From positions 271,909,618 to 271,973,617 of the forward strand of contig NC_066584.1 of the NCBI RefSeq assembly GCF_024323335.1: a stretch of 64,000 nucleotides of DNA, written 5' to 3'. Both the position numbers and the translations under genes were made by a program. Under the pieces are notes generated by a model that was not told where the DNA came from, searched no databases, and worked only from the letters and a program-made list of their open reading frames with translations. This document shows, in pieces, positions 37,244 through 48,573 of this stretch. The number at the start of each line of letters is the position of its first letter. Positions within the stretch are counted from its first letter, which is position 1. Source of the stretch: Lathyrus oleraceus (lineage: Eukaryota > Streptophyta > Magnoliopsida > Fabales > Fabaceae).

Positions 37244-38785
37244 TGTCGCAACCTGAAAAATACAGTGCGCAAAAAAAACAAAAAAAATGATTTTTTACAA
37301 AAAAAATAAATAAATAAAAATAATAATAAAAATAATAAATAAATAAATAAATAAAAATAATAAATATATATATATATATAATAAAAAAATTTGGACTTGG
37401 GTCTCTCTCATTTGAGCCCACAAAACCATGAAATTCAGTCTATAAATACCAAGGCTTCACTTGAGAAAAAGGAAGAGAAGCAAAATACTCTGAGGTTTCC
37501 TTGGAACAAAACCCTGGACAAAACCTGAAGAGAAACCTGACAGAGAACTCAGAGCAGCCTCCAAACCCTGAAGGGCCTCACGGGTGCAACTCAATTTCAA
37601 TCAAGCTCTCCAATCAGGTTTGCCGTATTCCCATTATTTTACGCCTTCAATTTGAATGTTCTAAATGTGTGATGTATTATGAATGGGTGAAACCTATGCC
37701 TTGAATGTTTAATCACATGATTTCTGAAGTGTATGCCACAGGGTTTGAGGTTTCTGAAACCATACTGTTATCCATGAAAAAAATGCTTATGGTGTTTCAC
37801 TAACCCTTTTGTTGAGTTTTTGTGAGGGCTCACATGACTTTTGCAGGGATAACTTGCGTGGTTTCCCACTTTATTTGTGGGATAACCCCTGGAGGTTCAT
37901 TCCGATTACCTGTACTGACCCACTTTCTTTGATGATGTTAGCTTAGAAGGATCTCAGGATTTCCCATTCCTCTAATTGCTGTTACTTCGGATCTTTATCC
38001 GCATGGTATTTTTACATTTTTCCCGCATTTTACTGCTTTCCTAGCTGGAAGACCTCGATAGGAGGCAATGTTTTTGTGTTTACTTTATGCAGGTTCCTTT
38101 GTCCAGGGTTAAGAGCCATGAGGTCTTATCCTCATTACCCTTTTGCATGCGCGTTCCTACAATGCAAACAAACCCTTCATTGATTTTTCTTCTCCATAAC
38201 ACACGTTTACTCCTTCTACTATAGGCGAGTAAGTCTCCAAAGGTCGAGCATCCGGTAGATTGCGTAGTGACGTCGTTCGTCCAAAACCCAATCCACAACC
38301 CCATAGTTAGCCGAACTACGTTTTGCTCTGATTCTCAGGCCAGATGAGATACGTAGGCATAAGACGCGATGTCTTAGCGAGCACAATTACCCTTAACCCC
38401 TAGGTAGCCGAGCTACGAAGACTCTGATTCTCATATTCAGATGAGATACGTATGCAGTGGATGCGACATCCGCGCGAGTCATTTCTCTTAACCTTTTTAG
38501 TAAATAAACACATTAGATAAACTCACACCCTTTAGACGAAAACTACAAAAGTGGATCCCGTAGAGTACTACGGATGCGTAGGGGTGCTAATACCTTCCCT
38601 TCGCATAACCGACTCCCGAACCCAAGATTTGGTTGCGAGACCCCGTCTTGTCCTTTCCTTTTTCAGGTTTACTTCGAGCGTTTCCTTTCCCTCCTTTGGG
38701 ATGAATAACGCACGGTGGCGACTCTTCTGTCTTTTTCTTTCGCCGGTTGTTTTTTTTTGCGCACTGTATTTTTCAGGTTGCGACA
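37244..38785 (+). repeat. gypsy LTR with altered 5' end
   Basis: The 3' end (GCGCACTGTATTTTTCAGG...GCGACA) is that of the 1-1722 LTR. The 5' end is not TGTAACACC but TGTCGCAACCTG and onward, the reverse complement of its own last 27 bases, joined in an A-rich run to the normal LTR interior at about 37271-37280. The LTR thus has 27-bp terminal inverted repeats. A roughly 67-codon stretch (37501-37704) is present in every copy of this LTR head in the window. Confidence 0.85.
37501..37704 (+). other. short open stretch conserved in all gypsy LTR head copies
   Basis: A 67-codon stretch starting MEQNPGQNLKRNL occurs here and at 39794-39997, 48292-48495 and, inverted, at 48578-48781, with one to two substitutions. 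It lies in the transcribed part of the LTR. The similarity may simply reflect recent common origin; no domain is recognised. Confidence 0.4.
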
Positions 38786-38787
38786 GC

Positions 38788-38806
38788 TGGCGACTCTGCT
38801 GGGGAC
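38788..38806 (+). other. primer-binding site, tRNA-Arg type
   Basis: TGGCGACTCTGCTGGGGAC begins two bases after the LTR end. It is the primer site known from Ogre-like elements of legumes. Confidence 0.88.
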
Positions 38807-39513
38807 TAAGAAGTTGACCTCTTGCTGGTCCATCTTCCCTAAGCGAGTCCCTCCTAGCTTGTGTGATTTCTTGTTTATTGGGTGTTCATGCTTTTGTACA
38901 TTTATTTGCTTACCGGCTTGCATGCATCTGTTGTATCTATTGGATCTGTTTGTTTATTTGTTGGGATGGGATGTTCTATGAGAGATAAGCCCATTACCCA
39001 GGCTTGAGTGTACACACAGGTTTTAGAGTGGATGATCATGAGGCTTGCGTGGCATGTTGCTACGTTAAGTCGTTCGTGAAGAACCACACCCAGACGAGGT
39101 TTCTTTTGGATATATTATGTCCTACGGATGTTCCGTAACGACATGGTGTTCCTTTAGAAATCGTCGACTCTGGTGACCATTTCCCGAGAACTCAGTCGAG
39201 GCCTCTCCTCCGAGACGTGATTATGTTAGCTCTGGTGGGCGCATTCTCGCTGATCAATCCGAGGACCCCGAGACTGGGAACTTGCTTTAGGATGTCCTAT
39301 TGAGGGGAGTCAGTGGAGGTCTTTTATCCCGTAATAATGCCAAACCTTCAGTGGTAAATGTATTATTCGCGACTGAAGGGCTGAAGCTGACGAACTTTTG
39401 TTCTTAGAACCTACCAGTGAGGGGTGGGCTAAATTCAGGAAACCTTAACCTCCAACCAACCCGGTTTTCTGGAGCAGAGTTTTGGTCTTGTATTATATTC
39501 CTCAGTGAATTTC
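38807..39513 (+). other. leader (5' UTR) of the gypsy element
   Basis: About 700 bases without coding capacity, typical of the leader between primer site and ORFs in Tat/Ogre elements. A short open stretch at 39417-39602 runs into the next LTR head and is chance. Confidence 0.65.
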
Positions 39514-39560
39514 TCCCCAGCAGAGTCGCCAGCTGTCGCAACCTGAAAAATACAGTGCGC
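39514..39560 (-). repeat. inverted copy of LTR 3' tip plus primer site
   Basis: TCCCCAGCAGAGTCGCCAGC at 39514-39533 followed by 27 bases beginning TGTCGCAACCTG is the exact reverse complement of 38759-38805 (LTR end, two-base spacer and primer site). Sequence outside these 47 bases is not inverted, so the copy is limited to the minus-strand strong-stop boundary. Confidence 0.88.
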
Positions 39561-40299
39561 AAAAAAAACAAAAAAATGATTTTTTACAAAAAAAATAAAT
39601 AAATAAAAATAATAATAAAAATAATAAATAAATAAATAAATAAAAATAATAATAAAAAAATAAATAAAATATAATAAAAAATTTTGGACTTGGGTCTCTC
39701 TCATTTGAGCCCACAAAACCATGAAATTCAGTCTATAAATACCAAGGCTTCACTTGAGAAAAAGGAAGAGAAGCAAAATACTCTGAGGTTTCCTTGGAAC
39801 AAAACCCTGGACAAAACCTGAAGAGAAACCTGACAGAGAACTCAGAGCAGCCTCCAAACCCTGAAGGGCCTCACGGGTGCAACTCAATTTCAATCAAGCT
39901 CTCCAATCAGGTTTGCCCTATTCCCATTATTTTACGCCTTCAATTTGAATGTTCTAAATGTGTGATGTATTATGAATGGGTGAAACCTATGCCTTGAATG
40001 TTTAATCACATGATTTCTGAAGTGTATGCCACAGGGTTTGAGGTTTCTGAAACCATACTGTTATCCATGAAAAAAATGCTTATGGTGTTTCACTAACCCT
40101 TTTGTTGAGTTTTTGTGAGGGCTCACATGACTTTTGCAGGGATAACTTGCGTGGTTTCCCACTTTATTTGTGGGATAACCCCTGGAGGTTCATTCCGATT
40201 ACCTGTACTGACCCACTTTCTTTGATGATGTTAGCTTGGAAGGATCTCAGGGTTTCCCATTCCTCTAATTGCTGTTACTTCGGATCTTTATCCGCGTGG
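39534..40299 (+). repeat. truncated second gypsy LTR head
   Basis: Collinear with 37244-38006, including the inverted 27-bp start. The similarity stops at TTATCCGCGTGG (40299), where sequence leading into gag begins. About 780 bases of LTR 3' end, and the primer site expected after it, are absent. Confidence 0.85.
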
Positions 40300-40361
40300 C
40301 AGTTATTGGTCCCAAGCGAGTTCACAGATACCCGACAAAGGAAAACCGTCCACGACTAGCG

Positions 40362-41878
40362 ATGGACCAAGTACAGAAAGAGCTGGCTGATATGCGTGAA
40401 AGGATGGATCAGTTCATGACATTGATGACTGGTATGGCAGCAGGTCAAGAAAAGCTGAGGGAATTGGTTGGGCAACCGAGGCCTGAGGTGGAGATACTAA
40501 ATGCTGAGGGAAACCCTGGTAACCCTGGGAACGCTGATAATCCTGTGAACACTGGTAACACGGGTAACGCAAATGCTGATGGAAACCCGGGTAATGTTGG
40601 CAACACAGGGAATGTTGGAAATGGTATTGGCGGAAGGTACAATGTGAATCAAGGAATTCGGATTAACGGGCACCCCGTTACTGAAGATTATCAGTATGAT
40701 TAATTTTCTTTGCACGACGAGGCCCTCGAGACCACTCGCCGTATGGATGAGCTTGCTGAGAAGCTCAAATCTTTGGAGTCTCAAAATTCCTTAGGCTTTG
40801 ATGTCACAAATCTTGGTCTGGTTCAGGGAGTAAGGATTCCTCATAAGTTCAAACCCCCTACTTTTGAGAAATACAACGGGGCTTCTTGCCCACACACTCA
40901 TCTCCAATCTTATTTGGGAAGGTTGGGAGCTCACACGGAAGATGAAAAGCTGTGGATGTACTATTTTGAAGACAGTCTAACTGGAGCTTCTCGTGAATGG
41001 TATTCTCATTTGTCTCGTACTACCATCAAGAGCTGGAAAGACTTGGCAGAGGCGTTTGTCAAGCAATATCAATACAACTTGGACATGGCTCCAAATCGGA
41101 CCTTGTTGCAAGGTATGTCCCAGACTGCCAAGGAGACCTTTAGAGAATATGCTCAGCGTTGGAGACAGATTGCTGCGTCCGTCCAACCCCTATGTCTGAA
41201 AGGGAGATGGCGGACATGTTCATGAACAGTCTTCAAGGCAATTATATTGAGAGATTGGCTGCTTGCCCGTCAATCAGCTTTGCAGAGATAGTAATTGCTG
41301 GAGAAAGAATCGAGAGTCTGTTGAAGATGGGCCGAATTCAAGACAATAGTGTTTCCAACCCATCAGGTCCCAAGAGACCGTTTGCTGGTAACGGTCAGCG
41401 AAGAAAAGAAGGCGAGGCAAGCGTTGTGTATGCCGGCAGAGGCAGGAGTAAAGGACGCCCTAATTATTATCAAGATCAAGTGGCCGCAGTCACTATTCCA
41501 ACACCTGTTCCTCAACCGCAATATTATCCGCAACAACAACCCAGGTACCACAATCAACAACAAGGAGGTAATCCGAGTCAGCAGAGACACTATCAACAAC
41601 GTCCAAGGCAGACGGACCGGGTCATCGAGCCAATCCCAATGCCTTATTCAGTATTACTTCCCAAGCTGATTGACATGAATCTGGTTACATTGAGAACTCT
41701 GGCCCCACCAATCGATCCCAATAATTTGCCTAGAGGTTATGATGTCAACGCCAGATGCGCTTTTCACTCCAACGCACCTGGCCATACTACAGATAATTGC
41801 AAGGCTCTCCAGTTAAAGGTACAAGATTTGAGAGATGCCCAGGCTATCAATTTTGCTCTGGTGCCTAATGTTATCTAG
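40362..41878 (+). pseudogene. gag: gypsy gag (Tat/Ogre-like), interrupted
   Basis: Starts MDQVQKELADMRERMDQF with a coiled-coil N-terminus and a Gly/Asn-rich repeat (residues about 46-95). TAA at 40701-40703 interrupts, the same frame resumes, and the retrotransposon gag domain follows (GASCPHTHLQSYLG near 40890, REWYSHLS near 40995). A frameshift near 41190 moves to the frame ending at 41878, which carries a Gln/Pro-rich stretch and a zinc-binding-like CAFHSNAPGHTTDNC near 41757-41800. No extra ORF1 is seen before gag; the truncated LTR head is joined almost directly to it. Confidence 0.82.
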
Positions 41879-42073
41879 AACCCGATGCCGGCTCACGGCG
41901 GGCAGAGGATTAATGCTGTTGATGGTGGGGAAACTTTGAATTTGGTTTCTGATGTGACTAAGGTGAAGACTTCGCTATCAGTGGTTAAAGACTGACTTCT
42001 GAAAGGACAGATTTTCCCAGGCTGTGGGGAAGAATGCAGAAATTGTCAAGCTGCCGAAAACGGATGTGACAGT
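41879..42073 (+). other. decayed gag-pro linker
   Basis: About 195 bases that still read as polyprotein in broken frames, with stops near 41876 and 41992. Confidence 0.5.
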
Positions 42074-43726
42074 TTGAGAAGGGGTATTCAGCAGCTGATA
42101 GATGAAGGTTGTCTTCAGTTCGATCAGGCCCGTCCGGTGAAGAATGATGTATCGACGGTAACATTTTATTTCACTCCTGAAGAAATATATGTTCCCGAGA
42201 GACTCGCTCCGACAATAATATATTTCCCAGAAAGTACAGAACCAGCAGCGGTGAACATCGAAAGTTCAGCACCAGTCGCAATTTACTCTGACAGCCCTCA
42301 ACCGACTTTGGTTGGTCCAATCACCATCACGGTACCAGGACCTGTTCCGTATAAGAAAGACAGTGCTATCCCGTGGCACTATGGGGCTGATATCTACTGC
42401 CAGGGGCAGAAAGTTAACGAAGAAGACATTGACATTGGTAGCTCCGCTGTAGACAATGTTGGAGGGGTTGGTGGCTTCACTCGCAGTGGACGCCTATTTG
42501 CACCATCAACATTACGCGCGAATACTGAAGCCGAGGCAGCTGCCAAGGCTAAAGGGAAACATGTATCCACCGAAGAGGTTACTACTGAGGAAGATCCTCC
42601 TAAGACCGCATTCGAGAAGGAAGTGGATGAGTTTATGAGGATTATCAAGAAAAGTGACTACAAGGTAGTCGACCAGCTAAATCAGACACCCTCAAAGATC
42701 TCCATTATCTCACTATTGTTGTGCTCTGAGGCGCACAGAGCAGCCTTGTTGAAAGTACTGAATATGGCCTATGTTCCACCGGAGATAACTGTTAACCAGC
42801 TGGAGTCGGTAGTTTCCAATGTAAACGCTAGCCGGGGGCTAGGTTTCACCGATAATGACCTGACATCTGAGGGAAGGAATCACAACAAAGCCTTGCATAT
42901 CACAATGGAGTGCAAAGGGGTGGTGCTTTCCCATGTTTTGGTTGATATAGGCTCTTCTCTGAATGTTCTTCCAAAGAAAGCCTTAATGAAGTTGGATTGC
43001 GATGGCATCATCCTGAGGCCAAGTAACTTAGTTGTGAGGGCTTTTGATGGCTCTAAGAGAGCTGTTTTTGGCGAAGTTGAGTTGCCAGTTAAGATTGGAC
43101 CGCAGGTGTTCAAGAGCACCTTTTATGTGATGGATATCCAGCCTGCCTACAACTGTCTGCTAGGTCGGCCTTGGATTCATGTTGCCGGTGTTGTTACTTC
43201 TACCCTCCACCAGAAGCTCAAATATGAACTAGAAGGTTAGATCGTCACTGTATGTGGTGAAGAGGATATTTTTGTTAGCCACCTGTCTACATTTAAGTAT
43301 GTAGAGATGGACGGCGAGATGCATGAGATGCTGTGTCAGGGCTTCGAAACTACAAACATCAATGAGGTCGCGCCCGAAGCTGTCTTTTCACCTGAGTTTG
43401 AGAAGGTCGGAACTTCTATCTCTTCATACAAGCAAGTTGTCGAAGTGGTTAAAGCTGGTAATGCCCAAGGCTGGGGCAAATTTGTGGAGCCAGTCATCAA
43501 AGAAGACAAGTTTGGATTGGGGTATGCTCCGGGATCTCAGAAGAATGAAACCGGCACTCTCTCCAGCGGGGGTTTGGTTTCTCCCCACATCGTCAATGCT
43601 GCAGATGAAGACAAGGCTGACAGCGACTGTGACTTAGATAGCTGGATTCGCCCGTGTGTCCCGGGAGAAAAGCTCGACAATTGGTCGTCTGAAAAAACCG
43701 TCCGGGTTACTCTGCTGAAAGAGTGA
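42074..43726 (+). pseudogene. pro: gypsy protease region, catalytic motif altered
   Basis: An open frame of 388 codons (42074-43240), then a TAG at 43238-43240 and continuation in the same frame to 43726. The retropepsin-like block reads VLVDIGSSLNVLPKKAL near 42935-42985, where plant gypsy proteases have D-T-G or D-N-G, so the middle residue is Ile. The downstream block YNCLLGRPWIH (near 43150) is typical of the family. Activity is doubtful. The remaining part is the acidic linker that leads into RT in related elements. Confidence 0.78.
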
Positions 43727-44035
43727 TGTTTATTGTTTTCCTTTATTACATGCATAATAAAGTCTTACACTTTGCCCAAGGTGTAACGGCTCATTTGTAG
43801 GGCCATCCATTTAGTTACGTTTCGCAATTATTTTTATCATCAATAAAGGACGGCTTTTGCAAACAATTTTGTGTTCTCTTTCTTTCAGTTTTTTTTACTT
43901 TTTACAAAAAAAAATGGCAATGTTTCTTTTTTCGTTTTTCCTTTCTTTCAAAAAAAAATCTCTCATTCTAAGGTAAAGCATGATCCTCCATCATGCAGAG
44001 CCGACCACTCGGATCTCACTGCTAACGACACTGCT
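43727..44035 (+). other. non-coding linker between protease and RT remnants
   Basis: AT-rich with T and A runs; no coding block is recognised. Confidence 0.5.
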
Positions 44036-44975
44036 ATGGCCAAGTATGACTTCGACAATCCTATCTATCAAGCCGAAGAAGGGGCTGAGGAAGATTGTGA
44101 ATTGCCTGAAGGGTTAGCCAGATGGTTGAAACAGGAGAACCGAGCTATTACACCTTATCAGGAGGTAGTTGAGACCATCAACGTTGGTACCGAAGACGAC
44201 AAGAAAGAGATCAAGATCGGGGCCAGTCTACAGGCCGAGAGGAAAGACCGTTGATCATGTACTTGACTGTGTTAGAAAGGTCAATAGGTTGTGTGCTCGG
44301 TCAGCATGACGAGTCAGGTCGAAAAGAGCATGTAATATACTACCTTAGCAAAAGTTTACCGACTGTGAACAAAGATACTTATTGCTCGAGAAAACTTGCC
44401 GCGCTTTGGCATGGGCTGCTCGCCGACTAAGACAGTATATGTTGACTCACACGACTCTATTGATATCAAAAATGGATCCAGTCAAGTATATTTTTGAAAA
44501 GCCATCACTTACCGGAAAGGTTACTAGGTGACAAATGATACTGACAGAGTATGACATCCAATACACTTCACAAAAAGCCATCAAGGGAAGTGTCTTGTCA
44601 GACTATCTTGCAGAGCAACCGATTGATGATTACCAACCTATGAGGTTTGACTTTCCTGATGAGGACATCACGTTTCTCAAATCGAAAGATTGAGAGGAAC
44701 CACTCCCGGAGGAGGGGCCTGACCCTGAATCCAAATGGGTTATGATGTTTGATGGGGCGGTCCACGTCAATGGTCGCGGAGTTGGTATAGTGTTGATCAC
44801 ACCAGAGGGGGTTCATATGCCATTTAGTGGCAGAATAACTTTTCCCTGCACCAACAATGAAGCCGAATACGAAGCTTGTATCCTAAGACTTGAGGAAGCC
44901 GTCAATATACAGATTAAAACCCTGGATGTATACGGGGATTCAGCTTTGGTCATCAATCAAACCAACGGGAAATGG
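44036..44975 (+). pseudogene. pol: gypsy RT end and RNase H remnants, central RT deleted
   Basis: 44036-44254 encodes the acidic segment before RT (YDFDNPIYQAEEGAEED and onward). The RT fingers and palm, including the YxDD motif, are missing. 44255-44700 gives the RT-linked RNase H region (GCVLGQHDESGRKEH near 44295) with many stops. 44742 onward encodes the second, archaeal-type RNase H seen in Tat elements (MMFDGAVHVNGRGVGIVL; NNEAEYEACI near 44855; YGDSALVINQ near 44930). It stops abruptly near 44975. Confidence 0.78.
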
Positions 44976-45266
44976 TGCTATGCTGGAACTACGTACCCAG
45001 AATTGACGTATCTCGGTCAGAGACGAATGAAGAAAGCATTTGGTCAGAAAGTGCGCCCTCGGGGGTATCAAGTCGGTGAATTGGTACTCAAAATATTTCT
45101 TCCTCCCAACACAGATCACAGGGGCAAATGGACACCGAACTATGAGGGTCCGTACGTGGTTAAAAGGATTTTCTATGGCGGAGTTTTGATGCTAACAACC
45201 ATGGATGGCGAAGGATTCCCGTCCCCTATTAACTCAGACGCAGTTAAAAAAAAATACTTCGCATAA
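44976..45266 (+). pseudogene. gypsy integrase C-terminus fused after deletion
   Basis: Immediately after the RNase H block the frame reads into the integrase C-terminal end: GKWTPNYEGPYVVKR near 45120 and DAVKKKYFA before the TAA at 45264-45266. The integrase zinc finger and catalytic core are absent, so the fusion marks a deletion of several kilobases. The fused frame 44742-45266 (174 codons) is open across the junction. Confidence 0.8.
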
Positions 45267-46062
45267 AATAGACCCGCTGGACAATAAAAAGAATAGTCCA
45301 GGCAAAAAAAGGGCATCCCGACGAACCAAAAAAAAAAGAGAATAAAGAGGTTCGGGCAAAAATTAGGGATATAAAAAAAGAGTACACCCGGTGAGTCGAA
45401 AACCCAAAAGGGCGGCTCAGGAAAAAATGGGTATCCCGATGGATTGAAAACCCGAAAAGGGGGCGATCCAGGCAAAAGTTAGGGAATAAGCAAATGACTG
45501 TGATCTGAGTTCATCAGTGTTATATCACCGTTTCATTCAATCCGGCAATCTTCGAAGGTTAAAGATCGACTAATCATCCACTTCAGAAAGCAAGATGAGC
45601 AGAGCGTCTTGAGGACATACGAGTCATAGCAGAGTCGAAACTCAGTGGGACCCCGTATCCCCATTGCCATTAGGATAGTTATCTTTTTATAGCGATCACC
45701 TCTTTTCAGGGATTAGCTTCCTGATACCCTCGCCTATTCCTGGCACAAATTTTCTCCCCATTAAGAGTCGAATAATTCAGTTAAAGAGCCTCTTTATTTT
45801 TCATTTATCAGTTTGTTTGCAAAAATGTCCGAATTTTTGATAAAACATATTGCATATGAACATAATGGTGGCTTTTGCAGATGATTTGCACAGGAAAACA
45901 TTTAAAATTGCTTTGAATGTGCTTAATCCCGAACGGTGAATTCAAACCGAGTAATTCCCCCGAGGCATACGTGTATTTTTGGTTGCAGGTCACAAGAACC
46001 GGATGCCAAGTCATGAATCCTCATCCCCAAGCGGTTGACAAAGTCTCTCCTCAGCAGAGCAT

Positions 46063-46165
46063 GTTCCCCAACAGAGTTGACAGTATCCAGACTGTTTATC
46101 CCCAGTAGAGTTGACAGTATCCAGACTATATATCCCCAGTGGAGTTGACAGTGTCAGACTGTATC
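46063..46165 (+). repeat. ~38-bp tandem repeats, about three copies
   Basis: Unit built on CCCCAGTAGAGTTGACAGT followed by ATCCAGACTGT; three successive copies with few changes. Confidence 0.75.
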
Positions 46166-46689
46166 TTCCTAGCAACAGCGGAGTGGTTGCATAACCAACA
46201 GATGAGAGGGTGGCGTTCCCAGTGTTCATCTCATTCCCCAGCAGATTATTTTTAACAGATTTGTTAATCCCCAGCTTGAGGGCGATTAGCAAGTTCATAT
46301 CCCCAGCAAAGGCCGTTTCCTACGACATTTCCCCAAGAAGTGTTTTCCCCACAGACTCTCCTCACAGAGCCTCGCCGAACAAAGTTTCCATAGTTGATAC
46401 TCCCCCCGCAAGGTCAACTTTTCAAGCAGCCAATTTATTTTTGGTGGCTCATTGGTCCCGGCAGACAGATCATTCCCCACAGAGCATTCAAGGATTGATA
46501 CAGCGATCTGTTCCCTACCGGAGTTTGCTTCCCCAAGCAGATTTCTTTTTACACCATGCATAACATTTGCATTTGCATGCATATCATATCAAGCATACAC
46601 ATAAGCTGATAAACAGGTTCTTCCAAGCAGACTGAAGAATTACTTTACAACCAAGGTCATGAGATCCAGCCAGAGGATCAAGCGTGAGT

Positions 46690-47057
46690 GATCCAGCCTG
46701 AGGGTCGTTTTGAAGATTCAGCCTGAGAATCGTTTTCCAGTGATCCAGCCTGAGGGTCATTTTGAAGATTCAGCCTGAGAATCGTTTTCCAGTGATCCAG
46801 CCTGAGGGTCATTTTGAAGATTCAGCCTGAGAATCGTGTTCCAGTGATCCGGCCTGAGGTTCATTTTGAAGATTCAGCCTGAGAATCATGTTCCAGTGAT
46901 CCAGCCTGAGGGTCCATTTCGAAGATTCAGCCTGAGAATCGTGTTCCAGTGATCCAGCCTGAGGGTCATTTCAAAGATTCAGCCTGAGAATCGTGTTCCA
47001 GTGATCCAGCCTGAGGGTCATTTCAAAGATTCAGCCTGAGAATCGTGTTCCAGTAAG
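46690..47057 (+). repeat. 52-bp tandem repeat, about seven copies
   Basis: Unit begins GATCCAGCCTGAGGGTC and contains GATTCAGCCTGAGAATC; starts at 46690, 46742, 46794, 46846, 46898, about 46950 and about 47001. Each 52-bp unit is itself a diverged duplication of a roughly 26-bp unit. Confidence 0.9.
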
Positions 47058-47307
47058 CCAGCCTAAGGCTCAATTTGAAGATTCCCCAATGAAGTCGCCT
47101 ACAAGCTTTATTTCCCCAGCAAGCCCAAGTCTAATTGAGGAGTCGTTACAACATGTTCTAGCCCGAAGAATATGTACGAATCCCAAAAGTGGAATATTCT
47201 CGAAGCTGCATATCTAATATGAAGGTTGGGTGTATATTTCAAAAGAGGGTCAACTAGCGCATGCCTCAGATGCGGGATCCTAATGACGGGAATTTATCAT
47301 CAAAACA

Positions 47308-47775
47308 ATCCATATCTAGCCAGAAGATCGAAGTAGATTCAGCCAGAGAATCGAAACAAAGAAGATCTAGCCAGAAGATCGAAAATCGCAACAATTCAGA
47401 TCTAGCCAGAAGATCGAAGTAGATTCAGCCAGAGAGTCAAAGGAAATAGATTCAGCCAGAGAATCGAAATGGAGGAGATCTAGCCAGAAGATCGAAGAAG
47501 ATCTAGCCAGAAGATCAAAATCGTATCCAGCCCGAGGATCAAAATTAATATCCAACCAGAGGACTAAATTGAGTATAAGTTCAGCCAGAGGATCGAAACT
47601 CCAGATTCAGCCAGAGAATCGAAACGGAGGAGATCTAGCCAGAAGATCGAAGAAGATCTAGCCAGAAGATCAAAATCGTATCCAGCCCGAGGATCAAAAT
47701 TAATATCCAACCAGAGGACTAAATTGAGTATAGGTTCAGCCAGAGGATCGAAACTCCAGATTAAGCCAGAGGATC
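47308..47775 (+). repeat. GATCTAGCCAGAAGATCGAA short repeats and a 155-bp duplication
   Basis: Many copies of 18-24 base units (GATCTAGCCAGAAGATC or GATTCAGCCAGAGAATC type). A larger block is duplicated at 155-bp spacing (about 47471 and 47626). The core word is related to the 52-bp repeat (A-T-C-C-A-G-C-C), so both arrays may share one ancestor. Confidence 0.85.
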
Positions 47776-47926
47776 GGAAGAAAAATAAACAGCACGGTGT
47801 ATTTCCGCGTTTTTGTGGTGTTCTCGGAGCGCAAATTTTCGGTTTGTCTTTGGTATTCAATCACAGCTCACCCCGTTTGTCTGATAAGCTGTTCGCTTTC
47901 ATCCTACTCGGTTTAGCTGATGATTG

Positions 47927-47938
47927 AATAAGGGCAGC
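47927..47938 (+). other. polypurine tract of the gypsy element
   Basis: AATAAGGGCAGC precedes the LTR start TGTAACACCCC; the tract is short and imperfect. Confidence 0.6.
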
Positions 47939-48499
47939 TGTAACACCCCAAAATTTGCCCTCCTCATTCATGCATTCATTTAGCATTTCATATTGCATTT
48001 CATCATGTCAATCAGAATTAGATCCGAAAAAAAAATTTAAAAAAAACAAAAATAAAAAAATATAAAAAAATGATTTTTTACAAAAAAAATAAATAAATAA
48101 AAATAATAATAAAAATAATAAATAAATAAATAAATAAATAAAAATAATAATTAAAAAATAAATAAAATATAATAAAATTTTTTGGACTTGGGTCTCTCTC
48201 ATTTGAGCCCACAAAACCATGAAATTCAGTCTATAAATACCAAGGCTTCACTTGAGAAAAAGGAAGATAAGCAAAATACTCTGAGGTTTCCTTGGAACAA
48301 AACCCTGGACAAAACCTGAACAGAAACCTGACAGAGAACTCAGAGCAGCCTCCAAACCCTGAAGGGCCTCACGGGTGCAACTCAATTTCAATCAAGCTCT
48401 CCAATCAGGTTTGCCCTATTCCCATTATTTTACGCCTTCAATTTGAATGTTCTAAATGTGTGATGTATTATGAATGGGTGAAACCTATGCCTTGAATGT
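47939..48499 (+). repeat. gypsy 3' LTR head, forward arm of a long hairpin
   Basis: Normal LTR start TGTAACACCCCAAAATTTGC, then A-rich sequence and the leader shared with 37280-37700. It breaks off at GCCTTGAATGT (48499). Confidence 0.88.
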
Positions 48500-48573
48500 C
48501 TTTTTCAGGTTTACTTCGAGCGTTTGCTTTCCCTCAAACCCTGTGGCATACACTTCAGAAATCATGTGATTAA
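48500..48573. other. hairpin spacer
   Basis: 74 bases. The first part (TTTTTCAGGTTTACTTCGAG and a little more) is a plus-orientation fragment of the LTR 3' part, matching about 38660-38696. The rest is the inverted LTR segment with no partner in the truncated forward arm. Confidence 0.8.

Larger units (their letters stand above)
45267..47926 (+). other. long 3' UTR of the gypsy element with tandem repeats
   Basis: 2.7 kb without coding signal. It contains purine-rich segments after the integrase stop, then three groups of tandem repeats (46063-46165, 46690-47057, 47308-47775). Hypervariable, repeat-rich 3' UTRs are a known property of Tat/Ogre elements. CCCCAGCAG/CCCCAGTAG-type words are scattered through 46030-46560. 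Confidence 0.75.

Noticed and set aside
46690..47775. CRISPR-like array
   Set aside because: Repeats are contiguous and diverged with no unique spacers, in a plant retrotransposon 3' UTR; a tandem repeat, not CRISPR.
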